Part shown: positions 8,822-17,513 of the stretch, in pieces | Numbering within the stretch: position 1 is the first letter of the stretch | Layout: each line of letters starts with the position of its first letter | Source: Mycolicibacterium parafortuitum | Lineage (GTDB): Bacteria; Actinomycetota; Actinomycetes; Mycobacteriales; Mycobacteriaceae | NCBI RefSeq assembly: GCF_010725485.1 | Contig: NZ_AP022598.1 | Coordinates: 2,604,001-2,668,000, forward strand | Direction of reading: 5' to 3' | Length of the DNA: 64,000 nucleotides | Position numbers and translations under genes: made by a program | The notes under the pieces: generated by a model | Told to the model about the DNA's origin: nothing | The model's input: only the letters and a program-made list of their open reading frames with translations | The model's database searches: none

Positions 8822-10410
8822 GCGACAACGACTTTCGGCGGCCGATCCGGCGCGCCCTGATCAGCGTCTACGACAAGACCGGCCTCGTGCCGCTGGCGGA
8901 GGGGCTGCACGCGGCGGGCGTCGACATCGTCTCGACCGGATCGACCGCGAAAACCATTGCCGCCGCCGGGATCCCGGTCACCCCGGTGGAGGACGTCACC
9001 GGATTCCCCGAAGTCCTCGACGGCCGGGTCAAGACGCTGCACCCGCACGTGCACGCCGGTCTGCTGGCCGACCAGCGCAAGCCCGAGCACGTGTCGGCGC
9101 TGGAGAAACTCGGTGTCGCGGCGTTCGAGCTGGTCGTGGTCAACCTGTATCCGTTCACCCAGACCGTGAATTCCGGCGCGGGCGTCGACGAGTGCGTGGA
9201 GCAGATCGACATCGGCGGACCGTCCATGGTGCGCGCGGCGGCGAAGAACCACCCGAGCGTCGCGGTCGTCGTCGAACCGATCGGCTACGACGGTGTGCTC
9301 GCCGCGGTTCGCTCCGGCGGGTTCACCTACGCCGAGCGCAAGAAGCTGGCGTCGTTGGCGTTCCGGCACACCGCCGAATACGACGTGGCGGTCGCATCCT
9401 GGATGGAGACGGTGCTCGCGCCGGAGGAGAGCGGCGCCGACTCGGCGGGCGCCGACCCGCAGCTGCCGCCGTGGCTGGGGTCGACGTTCCGGCGTACCTC
9501 GGTGCTGCGCTACGGCGAGAACCCGCACCAGAAGGCCGCGCTGTACCGCGACGACAGCGGCTGGCCGGGCCTCGCGCAGGCCGAACAGCTGCACGGCAAG
9601 GAGATGTCCTACAACAACTACACCGACGCCGACGCGGCGTGGCGCGCCGCGTTCGACCATGAGGACATCTGCGTCGCGATCATCAAGCACGCCAACCCGT
9701 GTGGCATCGCGGTGTCGTCGGTGTCGGTGGCCGACGCCCATCGCAAGGCCCACGAGTGCGATCCGCTGTCGGCGTTCGGCGGCGTGATCGCCGCCAACAC
9801 CGAGGTCACCGTCGAGATGGCCGAGACCGTCGCCGGCATCTTCACCGAGGTGATCATCGCGCCGGCCTACGAACCCGGCGCGGTCGAGGTGCTGGCGCGC
9901 AAGAAGAACATCCGGGTGCTCGTCGCGTCCGAACCGCAGCCCGGCGGGACCGAGTTCCGTCAGGTCAGCGGCGGTCTGCTGCTGCAGCAGCGCGACGCGC
10001 TCGATGCGGCCGGCGACGACCCGAACAACTGGACGCTGGCCACCGGCACCCCTGCCGACCCGGCCACTCTGGCCGACCTGGTGTTCGCGTGGCGCACCTG
10101 CCGTGCGGTGAAGTCGAACGCGATCGTGCTCGCCAAGGACGGTGCCACCGTCGGAGTCGGCATGGGTCAGGTCAACCGCGTCGACGCGGCACGGCTGGCG
10201 GTCGAGCGCGCCGGGGACCGCACCCGCGGCGCGGTCGGCGCCTCGGATGCGTTCTTCCCGTTCCCGGACGGCCTGCAGACCCTCATCGATGCCGGCGTCA
10301 AAGCCGTCGCCCATCCGGGCGGCTCGGTCCGTGACGACGAGGTGACGGCGGCAGCCGAGGCCGCCGGGATCACGCTGTACCTCACCGGCGCACGACATTT
10401 CGCGCACTGA
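8818..10410 (+). CDS. purH: Bifunctional AICAR transformylase / IMP cyclohydrolase
   Basis: A 530-residue PurH that catalyses the last two steps of IMP synthesis. The N-terminal MGS-like cyclohydrolase domain (about 1-200) begins [20 protein letters not shown]. The C-terminal transformylase domain contains [23 protein letters not shown] and [12 protein letters not shown] at 8818 overlaps the purN stop. In M. tuberculosis (remembered map) the Mg-chelatase-like pair follows directly; here a block of about 12.5 kb intervenes. Confidence 0.96.
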   Translation: MSDNDFRRPIRRALISVYDKTGLVPLAEGLHAAGVDIVSTGSTAKTIAAAGIPVTPVEDVTGFPEVLDGRVKTLHPHVHAGLLADQRKPEHVSALEKLGVAAFELVVVNLYPFTQTVNSGAGVDECVEQIDIGGPSMVRAAAKNHPSVAVVVEPIGYDGVLAAVRSGGFTYAERKKLASLAFRHTAEYDVAVASWMETVLAPEESGADSAGADPQLPPWLGSTFRRTSVLRYGENPHQKAALYRDDSGWPGLAQAEQLHGKEMSYNNYTDADAAWRAAFDHEDICVAIIKHANPCGIAVSSVSVADAHRKAHECDPLSAFGGVIAANTEVTVEMAETVAGIFTEVIIAPAYEPGAVEVLARKKNIRVLVASEPQPGGTEFRQVSGGLLLQQRDALDAAGDDPNNWTLATGTPADPATLADLVFAWRTCRAVKSNAIVLAKDGATVGVGMGQVNRVDAARLAVERAGDRTRGAVGASDAFFPFPDGLQTLIDAGVKAVAHPGGSVRDDEVTAAAEAAGITLYLTGARHFAH

Positions 10411-10414
10411 AGCG

Positions 10415-11086
10415 ATGATCCGGCTGACGACGTCGCGCCGCACCGCGATCGCGGTGCTGACCGTTCTGTGCGCGCTGCTGGTGCCGTCCTGCACGCGCGT
10501 CGTCGACGACGCGCGTGGCGTGGCCGCCCAGCCGGGTCAGGTGTTCGGGTCGTACGCATCCGAGGCGGACTGCACACCGGTCGATGCCGCCCTCGTCGAC
10601 GTGCCCACCCCGGCGGGCGTCGCGGCGGGCAGGGACCCGGTGCTGCGGATCCCGGTGCCCGAGGGCTGGAAACGGATCTCGGCGCTGGATTCGCCGATGA
10701 TCCGGTTCGTGATCCGCGCGGACAAGCTCGCCTCGCGCGGCGTCGCCCCCACGGCGGTCGTCACGCTCGAATCGCACCGCGGTGAGCTCTCGGCGCGGTC
10801 GTTCTTCGACGAGCAGCGCCGCCAGGTGACCCGGCTCGGGGTGACCGATCTGGTGCTCAACGACACCACGCTGTGCGGCCTGCCCGCGGTGCGCGGCCAC
10901 TACATGTCACCGAAGATCGGCGCCACCGGTTCGCGCCGCGCGGAACTGCTCAGCGCGGTCATGTACACCAAGGGCCGCACCTTCGGTGTCGCGGTCACGG
11001 TGCAGAGCGCCGACGAGAACGATCCGGAGTATCAGCACGACGCGGCGCAGATCCTGGACGGCTTCCAGATGTTGCCGCCGGGCTGA
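10415..11086 (+). CDS. LpqN/LpqT-like lipoprotein
   Basis: A 223-residue exported lipoprotein. The signal peptide is MIRLTTSRR plus a hydrophobic core ending in the lipobox LVPSC, with Cys near residue 26. The mature part resembles the mycobacterial LpqN/LpqT family ([14 protein letters not shown] strand, late [12 protein letters not shown] helix). It begins 4 bp after the purH stop, so it is probably read from the purine operon, and it converges on the GntR gene with a 4-bp gap. Specific function unknown. Confidence 0.8.
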   Translation: MIRLTTSRRTAIAVLTVLCALLVPSCTRVVDDARGVAAQPGQVFGSYASEADCTPVDAALVDVPTPAGVAAGRDPVLRIPVPEGWKRISALDSPMIRFVIRADKLASRGVAPTAVVTLESHRGELSARSFFDEQRRQVTRLGVTDLVLNDTTLCGLPAVRGHYMSPKIGATGSRRAELLSAVMYTKGRTFGVAVTVQSADENDPEYQHDAAQILDGFQMLPPG

Positions 11087-11090
11087 TCCG

Positions 11091-11783
11091 TCAGGGCAGT
11101 CCGGACAGCAGCTGCCGGCGCACCGTCCTGAGGTGGTTGCGCATCGCCTCCTGGCTGCGGTGGGCGTCGCGGTCGAAGATGGCGTCGGCGATCTCGCGGT
11201 GTTCGCGTTGGCACACGGTGCTGTTCTCTTCGGTGTACGGACGGTTGTCGAGGGCACTGCCGGCCAGGTGGCGGCGCCCGGCCTCGACCATCTCGTGCAG
11301 TGCGACCACCACGGTGTTGTGGGTGGACAGGGCCAGCGCGCGGTGAAAGGCCATGTCCCACATCATGAATTCCGCAGGACTCTGCGCCTGCTCGCCGCGC
11401 TCCAGACACCGCCGGATTTCGGCGAAGTCCTCCGCTGTCGCGGCGACCGCCACCAGTGTCATCAGGTTGGGTTCCCACGCCGCGCGGGCCTCGATCAGAT
11501 CCAGCGGGCTGAGCCGCACCGGAGTCTTGACGGTGTCGGGAGAGGCGGTGCCGTCTTCGGTCAGGAAGGTGCCGCGGCCCACCTCCCGGGTGATCCGTCC
11601 TTGGCGTTCCAGCACGTCCAGTTGTCGGCGCACGTCATGGCGACTGCAACCGAGCAGTTCGGCCAGCGCGCGCTCGGTGGGCACGCGGCCTCCGGGTTTG
11701 AGTGCACCGGAGAGCAACTGGTCGTCGAGATATCGGGCGACCGCGTTCGGATCGGCCTCGCGATCCCCGAGGGAGGGTGTCAT
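11091..11783 (-). CDS. GntR/FadR-family transcriptional regulator (distal copy)
   Basis: 230 residues. The N-terminal winged helix (about 10-75) has PGGRVPTERALAELLGCSRHDVRRQLDVLERQGRI broken by standard GntR spacing. The C-terminal FCD all-helical effector domain (about 95-225) carries metal-binding-type residues MAFHRAL and NHLRTVR. The closely related regulator upstream overlaps its start by 4 bp (ATGA), so this pair is a tandem duplication that has diverged. It probably controls the divergently oriented ABC/catabolic operon with an acidic pathway intermediate as ligand. Confidence 0.88.
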   Translation of the reverse strand: MTPSLGDREADPNAVARYLDDQLLSGALKPGGRVPTERALAELLGCSRHDVRRQLDVLERQGRITREVGRGTFLTEDGTASPDTVKTPVRLSPLDLIEARAAWEPNLMTLVAVAATAEDFAEIRRCLERGEQAQSPAEFMMWDMAFHRALALSTHNTVVVALHEMVEAGRRHLAGSALDNRPYTEENSTVCQREHREIADAIFDRDAHRSQEAMRNHLRTVRRQLLSGLP

Positions 11784-12454
11784 TGTCCGGTGACCACCGA
11801 ACTGACGAACCGGAGGTGCTCGGTCATCGCACTGGCGGCGCGGCGCCGATCGCGCTGCAGCAGCGCCTCGACGATCTCGTGGTGCTCACGTTCGATCGCC
11901 GCGCGATTCTGCGCGGTGAAACCGTCGCGCTTCAGTCGCCCCCATACAGGGTTGTTGCGTGTCGAATTCAGTACGTCGACCATCGCCACGATCTGAGTGT
12001 TGTGGGTGGCCACGGCGAACGCGTGGTGCAACGAGATGTCCCACTTCTCGAAGGACTCGTAATCGGTGGCAGCAGAACCCCTCTCGAGACAACGCTGCAA
12101 TTCGGCGAAGTCCTCTTCGGTCGCCGCCAGTGCCGCGAGCGAGACCACCTCGGGTTCGAACAGCAGCGAGGCCGTCATGATCGCCGCGGGCGCGAATGAC
12201 GCGCCAGGCCCCGACGATGTGGCGCCGCCCTCGGGAGCGAGAAAGGTGCCGCGACCGACTTCGCGGACGACGCGACCCTCGCGCTCGAGCTCGGCCATGA
12301 CGCGGCGGACCTGCGCGCGCGAACATCCGAGTCGCTCGGCGATGTTGCGCTCGGCAGGGATCCGGCCGTCGGGCGGCAACGGGGCGGCCAGCACCTGCTC
12401 GTCGATCATGCGACGGATGTCGCGATCGCTGAGCGGTCCGGTGTCGAACACCAT
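11780..12454 (-). CDS. GntR/FadR-family transcriptional regulator (proximal copy)
   Basis: About 224 residues from the ATG at 12454, which has AAGGGGG eight bases upstream. Alternative ATGs lie at 12472 and 12517, and the latter would run across an AACCAAT motif. The winged helix reads DGRIPAERNIAERLGCSRAQVRRVM, then the FCD domain with WDISLHHAFAVATHN and EHLRFV. It is clearly paralogous to the next gene, with many shared positions such as VREVGRGTFL. It is divergent from the IS4-like gene and the ABC operon, so it is the likely local regulator acting on the shared AACCAAT motifs. Confidence 0.88.
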   Translation of the reverse strand: MVFDTGPLSDRDIRRMIDEQVLAAPLPPDGRIPAERNIAERLGCSRAQVRRVMAELEREGRVVREVGRGTFLAPEGGATSSGPGASFAPAAIMTASLLFEPEVVSLAALAATEEDFAELQRCLERGSAATDYESFEKWDISLHHAFAVATHNTQIVAMVDVLNSTRNNPVWGRLKRDGFTAQNRAAIEREHHEIVEALLQRDRRRAASAMTEHLRFVSSVVTGQ

Positions 12455-12500
12455 CGGCGACGCCCCCTTCATCCCCTGCAGAACCTGCGTGAACAACTGT

Positions 12501-12567
12501 AACCAATGCGACCGCATTCAGCGTGTGTGATGGACAACCCTACGTATTGCAACCAATCAAGACCAAT
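12501..12567. promoter_or_regulatory. Cluster of AACCAAT motifs upstream of the GntR genes
   Basis: AACCAAT occurs at 12501-12507 (TGTAACCAATG) and 12551-12557 (GCAACCAAT from 12549), with a partial ACCAAT at 12562-12567. The 9-mer GCAACCAAT recurs in opposite orientation as ATTGGTTGC upstream of the substrate-binding protein gene (13494-13502). Spacing and position suit operators for the GntR pair. The link is inferred. Confidence 0.55.
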
Positions 12568-12616
12568 CCTACGGAGTAACGCGTGCGTAAACTCTGTGCT
12601 GTCTGGAGAGCAATCA

Positions 12617-12627
12617 AATTGACTTAA
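12617..12627 (+). repeat. Left 11-bp inverted repeat bracketing the IS4-like gene
   Basis: AATTGACTTAA here is the exact reverse complement of TTAAGTCAATT at 13392-13402. Its last bases run into the strong Shine-Dalgarno of the enclosed gene (TTAAGGAGG). It could be a remnant terminal inverted repeat of an insertion element, a regulatory half-site, or one strand of a long-range mRNA pairing that hides the ribosome site. Confidence 0.6.
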
Positions 12628-12635
12628 GGAGGTCC

Positions 12636-13385
12636 ATGCCTGGCTCGTCCGGTCCGGACACGGCGGACAGACTCGCGCTCGCGGCGCTGGTGCGGGCACT
12701 GCCCGTCGGCGCCGTCGAGGACGTCCTGCGGGACTGCGGACTGGCAGCGCGGCGGGTGAGGGCCCTGCCGCCGTGGGTCACGACGTACCACGTGCTGGCG
12801 TCTGCCATGCGCCCGGCGCTGACTTATGGCGACGTCACCGACCTGTTGTGGACGACCCTGCCCGCGGCGACCGGCCGCGGGCTGGCGCATCCGAAACCGA
12901 CCAGCGGAGCCGTCACCCGGGCCAGGTCGCGGCTGGGGGTCGAGCCACTGGCGGTGCTCGCGCGCAGAGCCGCGCGCGCGGCCCTGGGCGATTCCGCCGT
13001 TCAGACCGTCGAACTGCACCGATACGGACCCGAAGGGCTACCGGGATGCTGGTGGATCACCGATCGTGAGACCGGTCTGCTCCGCGGATGCGACGTCCGC
13101 GGTGACGAGCTCGGGGCGGCGGCGGACCTCGTGCGTGCGAGCGGCGCCGTCCATGTCGTGGTATCCGCGGCGGACGTCGACACCGCGGCACTGGGCCGCG
13201 CAGTCGGCGCCGCGATCGTCACCGTGGAGTCCGGTCCCGGCGGGCCGGCATCCGGCGGCGCGCTCTGGTCACGGGTGCGGGCGCGCACCCCGGAGGTCTG
13301 GCGGCAGGACGTGCTGGCGCGAGCGTGCGTCGAACTGGCCGTGGAGGTGGCGCTGCGCGATACCGGTCCGACACTGCGGCCCTGA
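12636..13385 (+). CDS. Orphan protein with IS4-transposase N-terminal-like domain
   Basis: 249 residues. Positions 10-115 resemble the N-terminal domain of actinobacterial IS4 transposases: RLALAALVRALPVGAVEDVL, RVRALPPWVTTYHVLASAM, and PTSGAVTRARSRLGVEPLAV. The DDE catalytic core that should follow is absent. The remainder (about 120-249) is a short, apparently intact alpha/beta segment (CWWITDRETGLLRGCDVRG, then VHVVVSAADVDTAALG) that I do not recognise. ATG follows a near-perfect AAGGAGG. It may be a domesticated DNA-binding protein that regulates the neighbouring ABC/catabolic operon, or an internally deleted insertion element. The intact frame, good ribosome site and normal codon use favour a functional gene. 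Confidence 0.7.
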   Translation: MPGSSGPDTADRLALAALVRALPVGAVEDVLRDCGLAARRVRALPPWVTTYHVLASAMRPALTYGDVTDLLWTTLPAATGRGLAHPKPTSGAVTRARSRLGVEPLAVLARRAARAALGDSAVQTVELHRYGPEGLPGCWWITDRETGLLRGCDVRGDELGAAADLVRASGAVHVVVSAADVDTAALGRAVGAAIVTVESGPGGPASGGALWSRVRARTPEVWRQDVLARACVELAVEVALRDTGPTLRP

Positions 13386-13391
13386 GTCCCT

Positions 13392-13402
13392 TTAAGTCAA
13401 TT
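13392..13402 (-). repeat. Right 11-bp inverted repeat bracketing the IS4-like gene
   Basis: TTAAGTCAATT begins 7 bp after the stop codon of the IS4-like gene and is the perfect reverse complement of 12617-12627. The two copies enclose the whole gene (786 bp end to end). No clear target-site duplication is visible outside them. Confidence 0.6.
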
Positions 13403-13482
13403 GACGCGATCTGTGGCGCGCGGTGACTTTGCGTGATTGTGTTCACGGCACCACCCCAACCACTTACATTGATTGGGCGCGG

Positions 13483-13502
13483 AATGGTTACACATTGGTT
13501 GC
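13483..13502 (+). promoter_or_regulatory. Putative operator upstream of the ABC/catabolic operon
   Basis: AATGGTTAC (13483-13491) and ATTGGTTGC (13494-13502) form a direct repeat with starts 11 bp apart, one helical turn. They lie about 22-42 bp before the ATG of the substrate-binding protein. The second copy is the exact inverse of GCAACCAAT upstream of the GntR genes. This suggests that one regulator serves both promoters. Confidence 0.55.
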
Positions 13503-13524
13503 GAACACACTCTGTGGGAGAGAC

Positions 13525-14820
13525 ATGAACAAAGCGACGAAGGTCTGGTCCAGCGCTGCGGCTGCTGCGGTGTTGCTCGTAGTCCCCGCCTGTTCGCAGG
13601 GCGGCGAGGAGGACCCACTGGTGGTGGGGATGCTGATGGCCTTCAGCGGGCCCACCGCGGTCGAGGGGGCCGAGGTCGTCAACGGGTGCCTCCCGGCGGC
13701 CACGGAGATCAACGACGCGGGTGGTGTGCTCGGGCGCACCATCGAGTGTGAGGCCTTCGACACCAAGGGCACCGCCAGCGATTCCGTGCCCGCCGCCCGG
13801 CAGATGCTGAGCACCACCTCGAATCTCTTCGCGGTGCTCGGTCCCAGTACCGCCGAGGCGGTCGCGGCCGCACCGGTTCTCGAAGAGGCCACCCAGGTGA
13901 TGTTCTCCCCGGCAGGCGACGGACGCTTCGACCGCACCGAACTCGACTACTACTACCGCCTGATCACCTCGGATTCCGTTGGGGCCCAGGCGATGGCGCT
14001 GCACGCCAAACAGCAGGGCTTCGGCAACGTCGCGCTGGTGTTCGTCGGTGGCGCCTCCGCGCAGGCCAACATCCCGCCGCTCGAAGAGGCGCTCGGTGGG
14101 TTGGGTATCCCCGTCACCGAGGCGCTCACCATCCAGCCGGAGCAGCCCTCGTACCGCACCGAGGTGGCCCGCATCCTGCAGAACCGGCCTGCCGCGATCG
14201 TCTTCGAGGCGGACGCCGTCTCGGCGGGAACATTCCTGACAGAGCTGAATCAGGCCGGCGGCGGGGATATTCCGGTCGTCACCAATACGCTGGCCACCAC
14301 CGGCGACTGGCAGAAGGCGGCGGTGACCGCCTACGGCGGTGACGATGCGCTGGCCAAGTCGCTGCAGATGGTCGTGCGCTATGCCCAGGAGGGCGGTCCG
14401 GGCACCGAGACCTACGTCGAGACACTGCAGTCGCTCGACGGGCAGGACGGCATCGACGTTCCGTCGTTCAAGGACAGCGCCTACGCGCGCGCCGCATACG
14501 ACGGGGTGATCGTGGCCGGCCTCGCGGCGACCAAGACCGATTCCGTGGAGCCCGAGGACTACAACTCCGCCATACCCGAGTTGCTGGCAGCCGGCGACGG
14601 TAAGACCGTGGTGAGCAACTACGCCGACGGCGTCGATGCGATCAAGGAAGGCAAGGACGTCCAGTACGTCGGCGCCAACGGCGAATACCGGCTCAACGAG
14701 TTCCACAACGTGATCGGCGCATTCGCCTACTACGACTGGGATCCGTCGACCAAGTCGCTGCGCCTGGTCAAGCAACTGCCCGCCGAAGAGCTCGAGGCGT
14801 TGGCCAGCGGGCAGCGCTGA
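13525..14820 (+). CDS. ABC substrate-binding lipoprotein, branched-chain amino acid (LivK/HAAT) type
   Basis: 431 residues. The signal peptide MNKATKVWSSAAAAAVLLVV ends in the lipobox VPAC, so the protein is lipid-anchored outside the membrane. The mature part is a type I periplasmic-binding fold (PLVVGMLMAFSGPTAVEG, FAVLGPSTAEAV, LVFVGGASAQANI, PAAIVFEADAVSAGTFL). ATG at 13525 with GGGAG upstream is preferred over an upstream in-frame start, because the signal peptide begins there. It is the first gene of a five-gene HAAT importer. The neighbouring ring-cleavage and amidohydrolase genes suggest an aromatic acid or amide ligand, not an ordinary amino acid. Confidence 0.88.
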   Translation: MNKATKVWSSAAAAAVLLVVPACSQGGEEDPLVVGMLMAFSGPTAVEGAEVVNGCLPAATEINDAGGVLGRTIECEAFDTKGTASDSVPAARQMLSTTSNLFAVLGPSTAEAVAAAPVLEEATQVMFSPAGDGRFDRTELDYYYRLITSDSVGAQAMALHAKQQGFGNVALVFVGGASAQANIPPLEEALGGLGIPVTEALTIQPEQPSYRTEVARILQNRPAAIVFEADAVSAGTFLTELNQAGGGDIPVVTNTLATTGDWQKAAVTAYGGDDALAKSLQMVVRYAQEGGPGTETYVETLQSLDGQDGIDVPSFKDSAYARAAYDGVIVAGLAATKTDSVEPEDYNSAIPELLAAGDGKTVVSNYADGVDAIKEGKDVQYVGANGEYRLNEFHNVIGAFAYYDWDPSTKSLRLVKQLPAEELEALASGQR

Positions 14821-14825
14821 CAGCA

Positions 14826-15713
14826 GTGAATCTCGTCGTCTCCGCAACTGTATTCGGGGTGGTGATCGCCGCGGTGCTGGCCTTGGCCGCGGTCGGTTTC
14901 ACCCTCCAGTACAGCGTCTCCAATGTTTTCAACCTCGCCTTCAGCGAGACCATGGTGGTATCCGGCTTCGCGGCGCTGGCCGCCAACCAGGCCGGGATCC
15001 CGCTGGCCGGTGCGGCGCTGGTGGGTGTCGCGGCAGGCGCCGTCGTCTCACTGCTGCTGAACCAGTTCGTCTACCAACCGTTCGCGCGCCGCGGCGTATC
15101 GGTGTTCCAGATGCTGGTGATCAGCCTGGCGGTGAGCCTGGTCCTGGCCAATACGCTGCTGGCCGTGGTGGGTCCGCTGTCGTTCCACTACGACGCGAGT
15201 CCGACAGTGCTGTTCACCGTCGCCAGTGCCGCGGTCACCGACCTGCAGTTGACGGTGATCCTGCTCGCGGTGGTGACCATGATCGGGATGCACGTGCTGC
15301 TCAAGCGATCCCGGTTGGGTATGGCGATGCGCGCAGCCTCGGTGGACGGTGGGCTGGCCCAGTCCTGTGGCATCCGCACACAACGCGTGGTCGCCACCGC
15401 ATGGGCGATCTCCGGTGCGCTGTGCGGGCTGGCCGGGGTCGCGCTGTTCACCATCAGCTCGTCCTTCTCGGCGACCTCGGGGCGGACCTTCATCGTGCTG
15501 GTGATCGCGGCGGCGGTGCTGGGCGGCATCGGTGACGCCTACGGGGCGATGCTCGGCGCGTTGGTACTGGGCCTGGCGACCGAACTGACCGCGGTGTGGC
15601 TGGATCCCAGCTTCAAGATCGCGATCGCGTTGCTGGTCCTCATCGGCGTGCTGATGGTGCGGCCGCAGGGCATCCGGGCGGAGTTCTCGACAGGCAGGGC
15701 CCTACAGGTATGA
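14826..15713 (+). CDS. ABC permease, LivH type
   Basis: 295 residues with about eight hydrophobic helices and the LivH-family stretches NVFNLAFSETMVVSGF, RSRLGMAMRAASVD and AAVLGGIGDAYGAMLGAL (the EAA-type coupling region). GTG start 5 bp after the binding-protein stop. It pairs with the next permease as the heterodimeric channel of the importer. Confidence 0.9.
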   Translation: MNLVVSATVFGVVIAAVLALAAVGFTLQYSVSNVFNLAFSETMVVSGFAALAANQAGIPLAGAALVGVAAGAVVSLLLNQFVYQPFARRGVSVFQMLVISLAVSLVLANTLLAVVGPLSFHYDASPTVLFTVASAAVTDLQLTVILLAVVTMIGMHVLLKRSRLGMAMRAASVDGGLAQSCGIRTQRVVATAWAISGALCGLAGVALFTISSSFSATSGRTFIVLVIAAAVLGGIGDAYGAMLGALVLGLATELTAVWLDPSFKIAIALLVLIGVLMVRPQGIRAEFSTGRALQV

Positions 15714-15732
15714 GCACGGGAGCGGGTCATCG

Positions 15733-16749
15733 ATGAGTGCGGATCTGAGCTTCTACATCGTCACGCTGGTGGTGTACGCCACCGTCGCCGTGATCGGCTG
15801 CTGGGGCCTTGAGCTCCAGTACTCCGACACCGGGCTGCTGAACCTGAGCTACATCGTGTCGGTCGCCGTGGGCGGGTACACGGTCGCGCTGCTGTCGCTG
15901 GGACCGCCGGAGGACAAGAGCGGCACCGTAGTTCAGGAGTATTTCTGGGGAACCGCGCTGCCCTTCCCGCTCCCGTTCGTCGGTGCGGTGTTGGCGGGCA
16001 TGCTGATCTCGCTGCCGATCGGCCTCGTCGCACTGCGGCGCCTGCGGTCGGATTACCAGGCCGTCGCGATGCTGTCGATCGCTCTGATCGCCGCGGCCCT
16101 GGTGGTGGCGATGCCCGGGATGCTGGGCGGCGGACACGGGTTGTACCTGATCCCGGCGCCGCTCAAATCCGAACTCGGGCTGCGCTCCGACGAGTACTCC
16201 TGGTTCTACGCCGGATTCGCGCTGCTGCTGACGGCACTGGCGGCATGGGTGGTCCTGCGGATCTCCCGGGCACCGGTGTGGCGCGTGCTGCGGGCGGTGC
16301 GGGAGAACCCCGAAGCCGCAGATGCACTCGGAATCAACGTCACCCCGGTTCGGTTGACGGCGTTCGCCGTCGGCAACGGCTTGGGTGCGCTCAGCGGCGC
16401 GATCCTGGCCGCGTTCATCGGGACCTACGCCCCGGCGGACTGGTCCTATCAGGAGACGCTGATCCTGATGGGCGCCGTGATCGTCGGCGGGGCGGGCAAC
16501 CGCTTCGGAGTCCTGATGGGCGCGTTGCTGATTCCGGTGGGGCTGACGGAGGCGACTCGCTACCTGCCGCAGCTCGGCGCACCCGGCACCGTGGACGCGC
16601 TGCAGTACGTGGTGGTCGGACTGGTGATCATTGCCTTCCTCTGGTGGCGCCCACAGGGCGTGTTCCCGGAACGGAAGCGAACTTTCGGCGTCGACGGAAA
16701 CCCGGTGCCGTTTTGGGACCGCACGCAAGCCAAGCAGGGAGCCTTGTGA
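15733..16749 (+). CDS. ABC permease, LivM type
   Basis: 338 residues with nine or so membrane segments. LivM marks are GLLNLSYIVSVAVGGY, LRRLRSDYQAVAMLSI, RVLRAVRENPEAADALGIN (coupling helix) and GAVIVGGAGNRFGVLMGA. The cytoplasmic tail is charged (GVFPERKRTFGVDGN). Its stop overlaps the ATG of the LivG-like ATPase (TGATG), so stoichiometry is probably kept by coupling. Confidence 0.9.
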   Translation: MSADLSFYIVTLVVYATVAVIGCWGLELQYSDTGLLNLSYIVSVAVGGYTVALLSLGPPEDKSGTVVQEYFWGTALPFPLPFVGAVLAGMLISLPIGLVALRRLRSDYQAVAMLSIALIAAALVVAMPGMLGGGHGLYLIPAPLKSELGLRSDEYSWFYAGFALLLTALAAWVVLRISRAPVWRVLRAVRENPEAADALGINVTPVRLTAFAVGNGLGALSGAILAAFIGTYAPADWSYQETLILMGAVIVGGAGNRFGVLMGALLIPVGLTEATRYLPQLGAPGTVDALQYVVVGLVIIAFLWWRPQGVFPERKRTFGVDGNPVPFWDRTQAKQGAL

Positions 16750-17513
16750 TGACCGACAGCATCATGACCATCGAAGGCCTGACGGTCGGATACGGCAGTA
16801 TCCGGGTGCTGGAGGACGTGTCGCTGAACATCCCCAAGGGCCGTATCACCGCGGTGGTCGGACCCAACGGTGCGGGCAAGTCGACGCTGCTGCACGCGCT
16901 GGCCGGAACCGCCCCGGTGCAGGCAGGCCGGGTGCTGTTCGGCGGGCAGGACATCGTCGGCCTCGCGCCGTACCAGCGGTCCCGCCGCGGCATCATGCGG
17001 ACCTTTCAGATGCCCGCCGACTTCGGCAGGCTCACCGTGCTGGAGAACCTGCTGCTGGCCGACCGCTCGGTGGGCGGCACCGGGTTCCTCCAGGTGTTCA
17101 CCCGGCCGCGGCGCAGCTGGCTGCCCGGGCAGCGGGAGGCGGTGGCGCGGGCCCGGAAGTTGTTGGCCGAGTTCGGGCTCGAAGCCAAGGAGAACGACTA
17201 CATGGGCGATCTCTCCGGCGGCCAGCGGCGGATCCTGGAGCTGCTGCGCGCGGTCACCACGGATCCGCGGATGCTGCTGCTCGACGAGCCGTTCGCCGGG
17301 GTGCACGCCAGCATCATCGAGCGCATCTCCGACTTCCTCGTCCAGCTCAGGGAGCGGGGGATCAGCATCCTGATGGTCGCCCACGAACTCGACGCGGTCG
17401 AACGGCTGACCGACGCCGTGGTGGTGATGGCTCGTGGTCAGGTGCTGTTCGAAGGGTCGATGGCGGCCGCGCGCCGGGAGAAGGAAGTGGTGGACGCATA
17501 TGTCGCCGGATGA
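16749..17513 (+). CDS. ABC transporter ATP-binding protein, LivG type
   Basis: 254 residues. Walker A is GPNGAGKST (about 38-46), the Q-loop region is RTFQMPADFGRLTVLENLL, the signature is LSGGQRR, and Walker B is RMLLLDEPFAGV, followed by the H-loop VAHELD. One of two nucleotide-binding subunits that power import. The ATG overlaps the LivM-type stop; the next ATPase gene starts 14 bases before this one ends. Confidence 0.92.
   Translation: MTDSIMTIEGLTVGYGSIRVLEDVSLNIPKGRITAVVGPNGAGKSTLLHALAGTAPVQAGRVLFGGQDIVGLAPYQRSRRGIMRTFQMPADFGRLTVLENLLLADRSVGGTGFLQVFTRPRRSWLPGQREAVARARKLLAEFGLEAKENDYMGDLSGGQRRILELLRAVTTDPRMLLLDEPFAGVHASIIERISDFLVQLRERGISILMVAHELDAVERLTDAVVVMARGQVLFEGSMAAARREKEVVDAYVAG

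Noticed and set aside
8599..10494. 631-codon minus-strand frame over purN-purH
   Set aside because: Antisense shadow of purH; composition is typical of reversed GC-rich code and there is no motif.
12617..13402. Active insertion sequence
   Set aside because: No DDE catalytic domain and no clear target-site duplication, so it is listed as an IS-derived or domesticated gene, not an active element.
13219..14847. 542-codon minus-strand frame over the substrate-binding protein
   Set aside because: Shadow of the lipoprotein gene, with low-complexity Arg/Gly content and no ribosome site.
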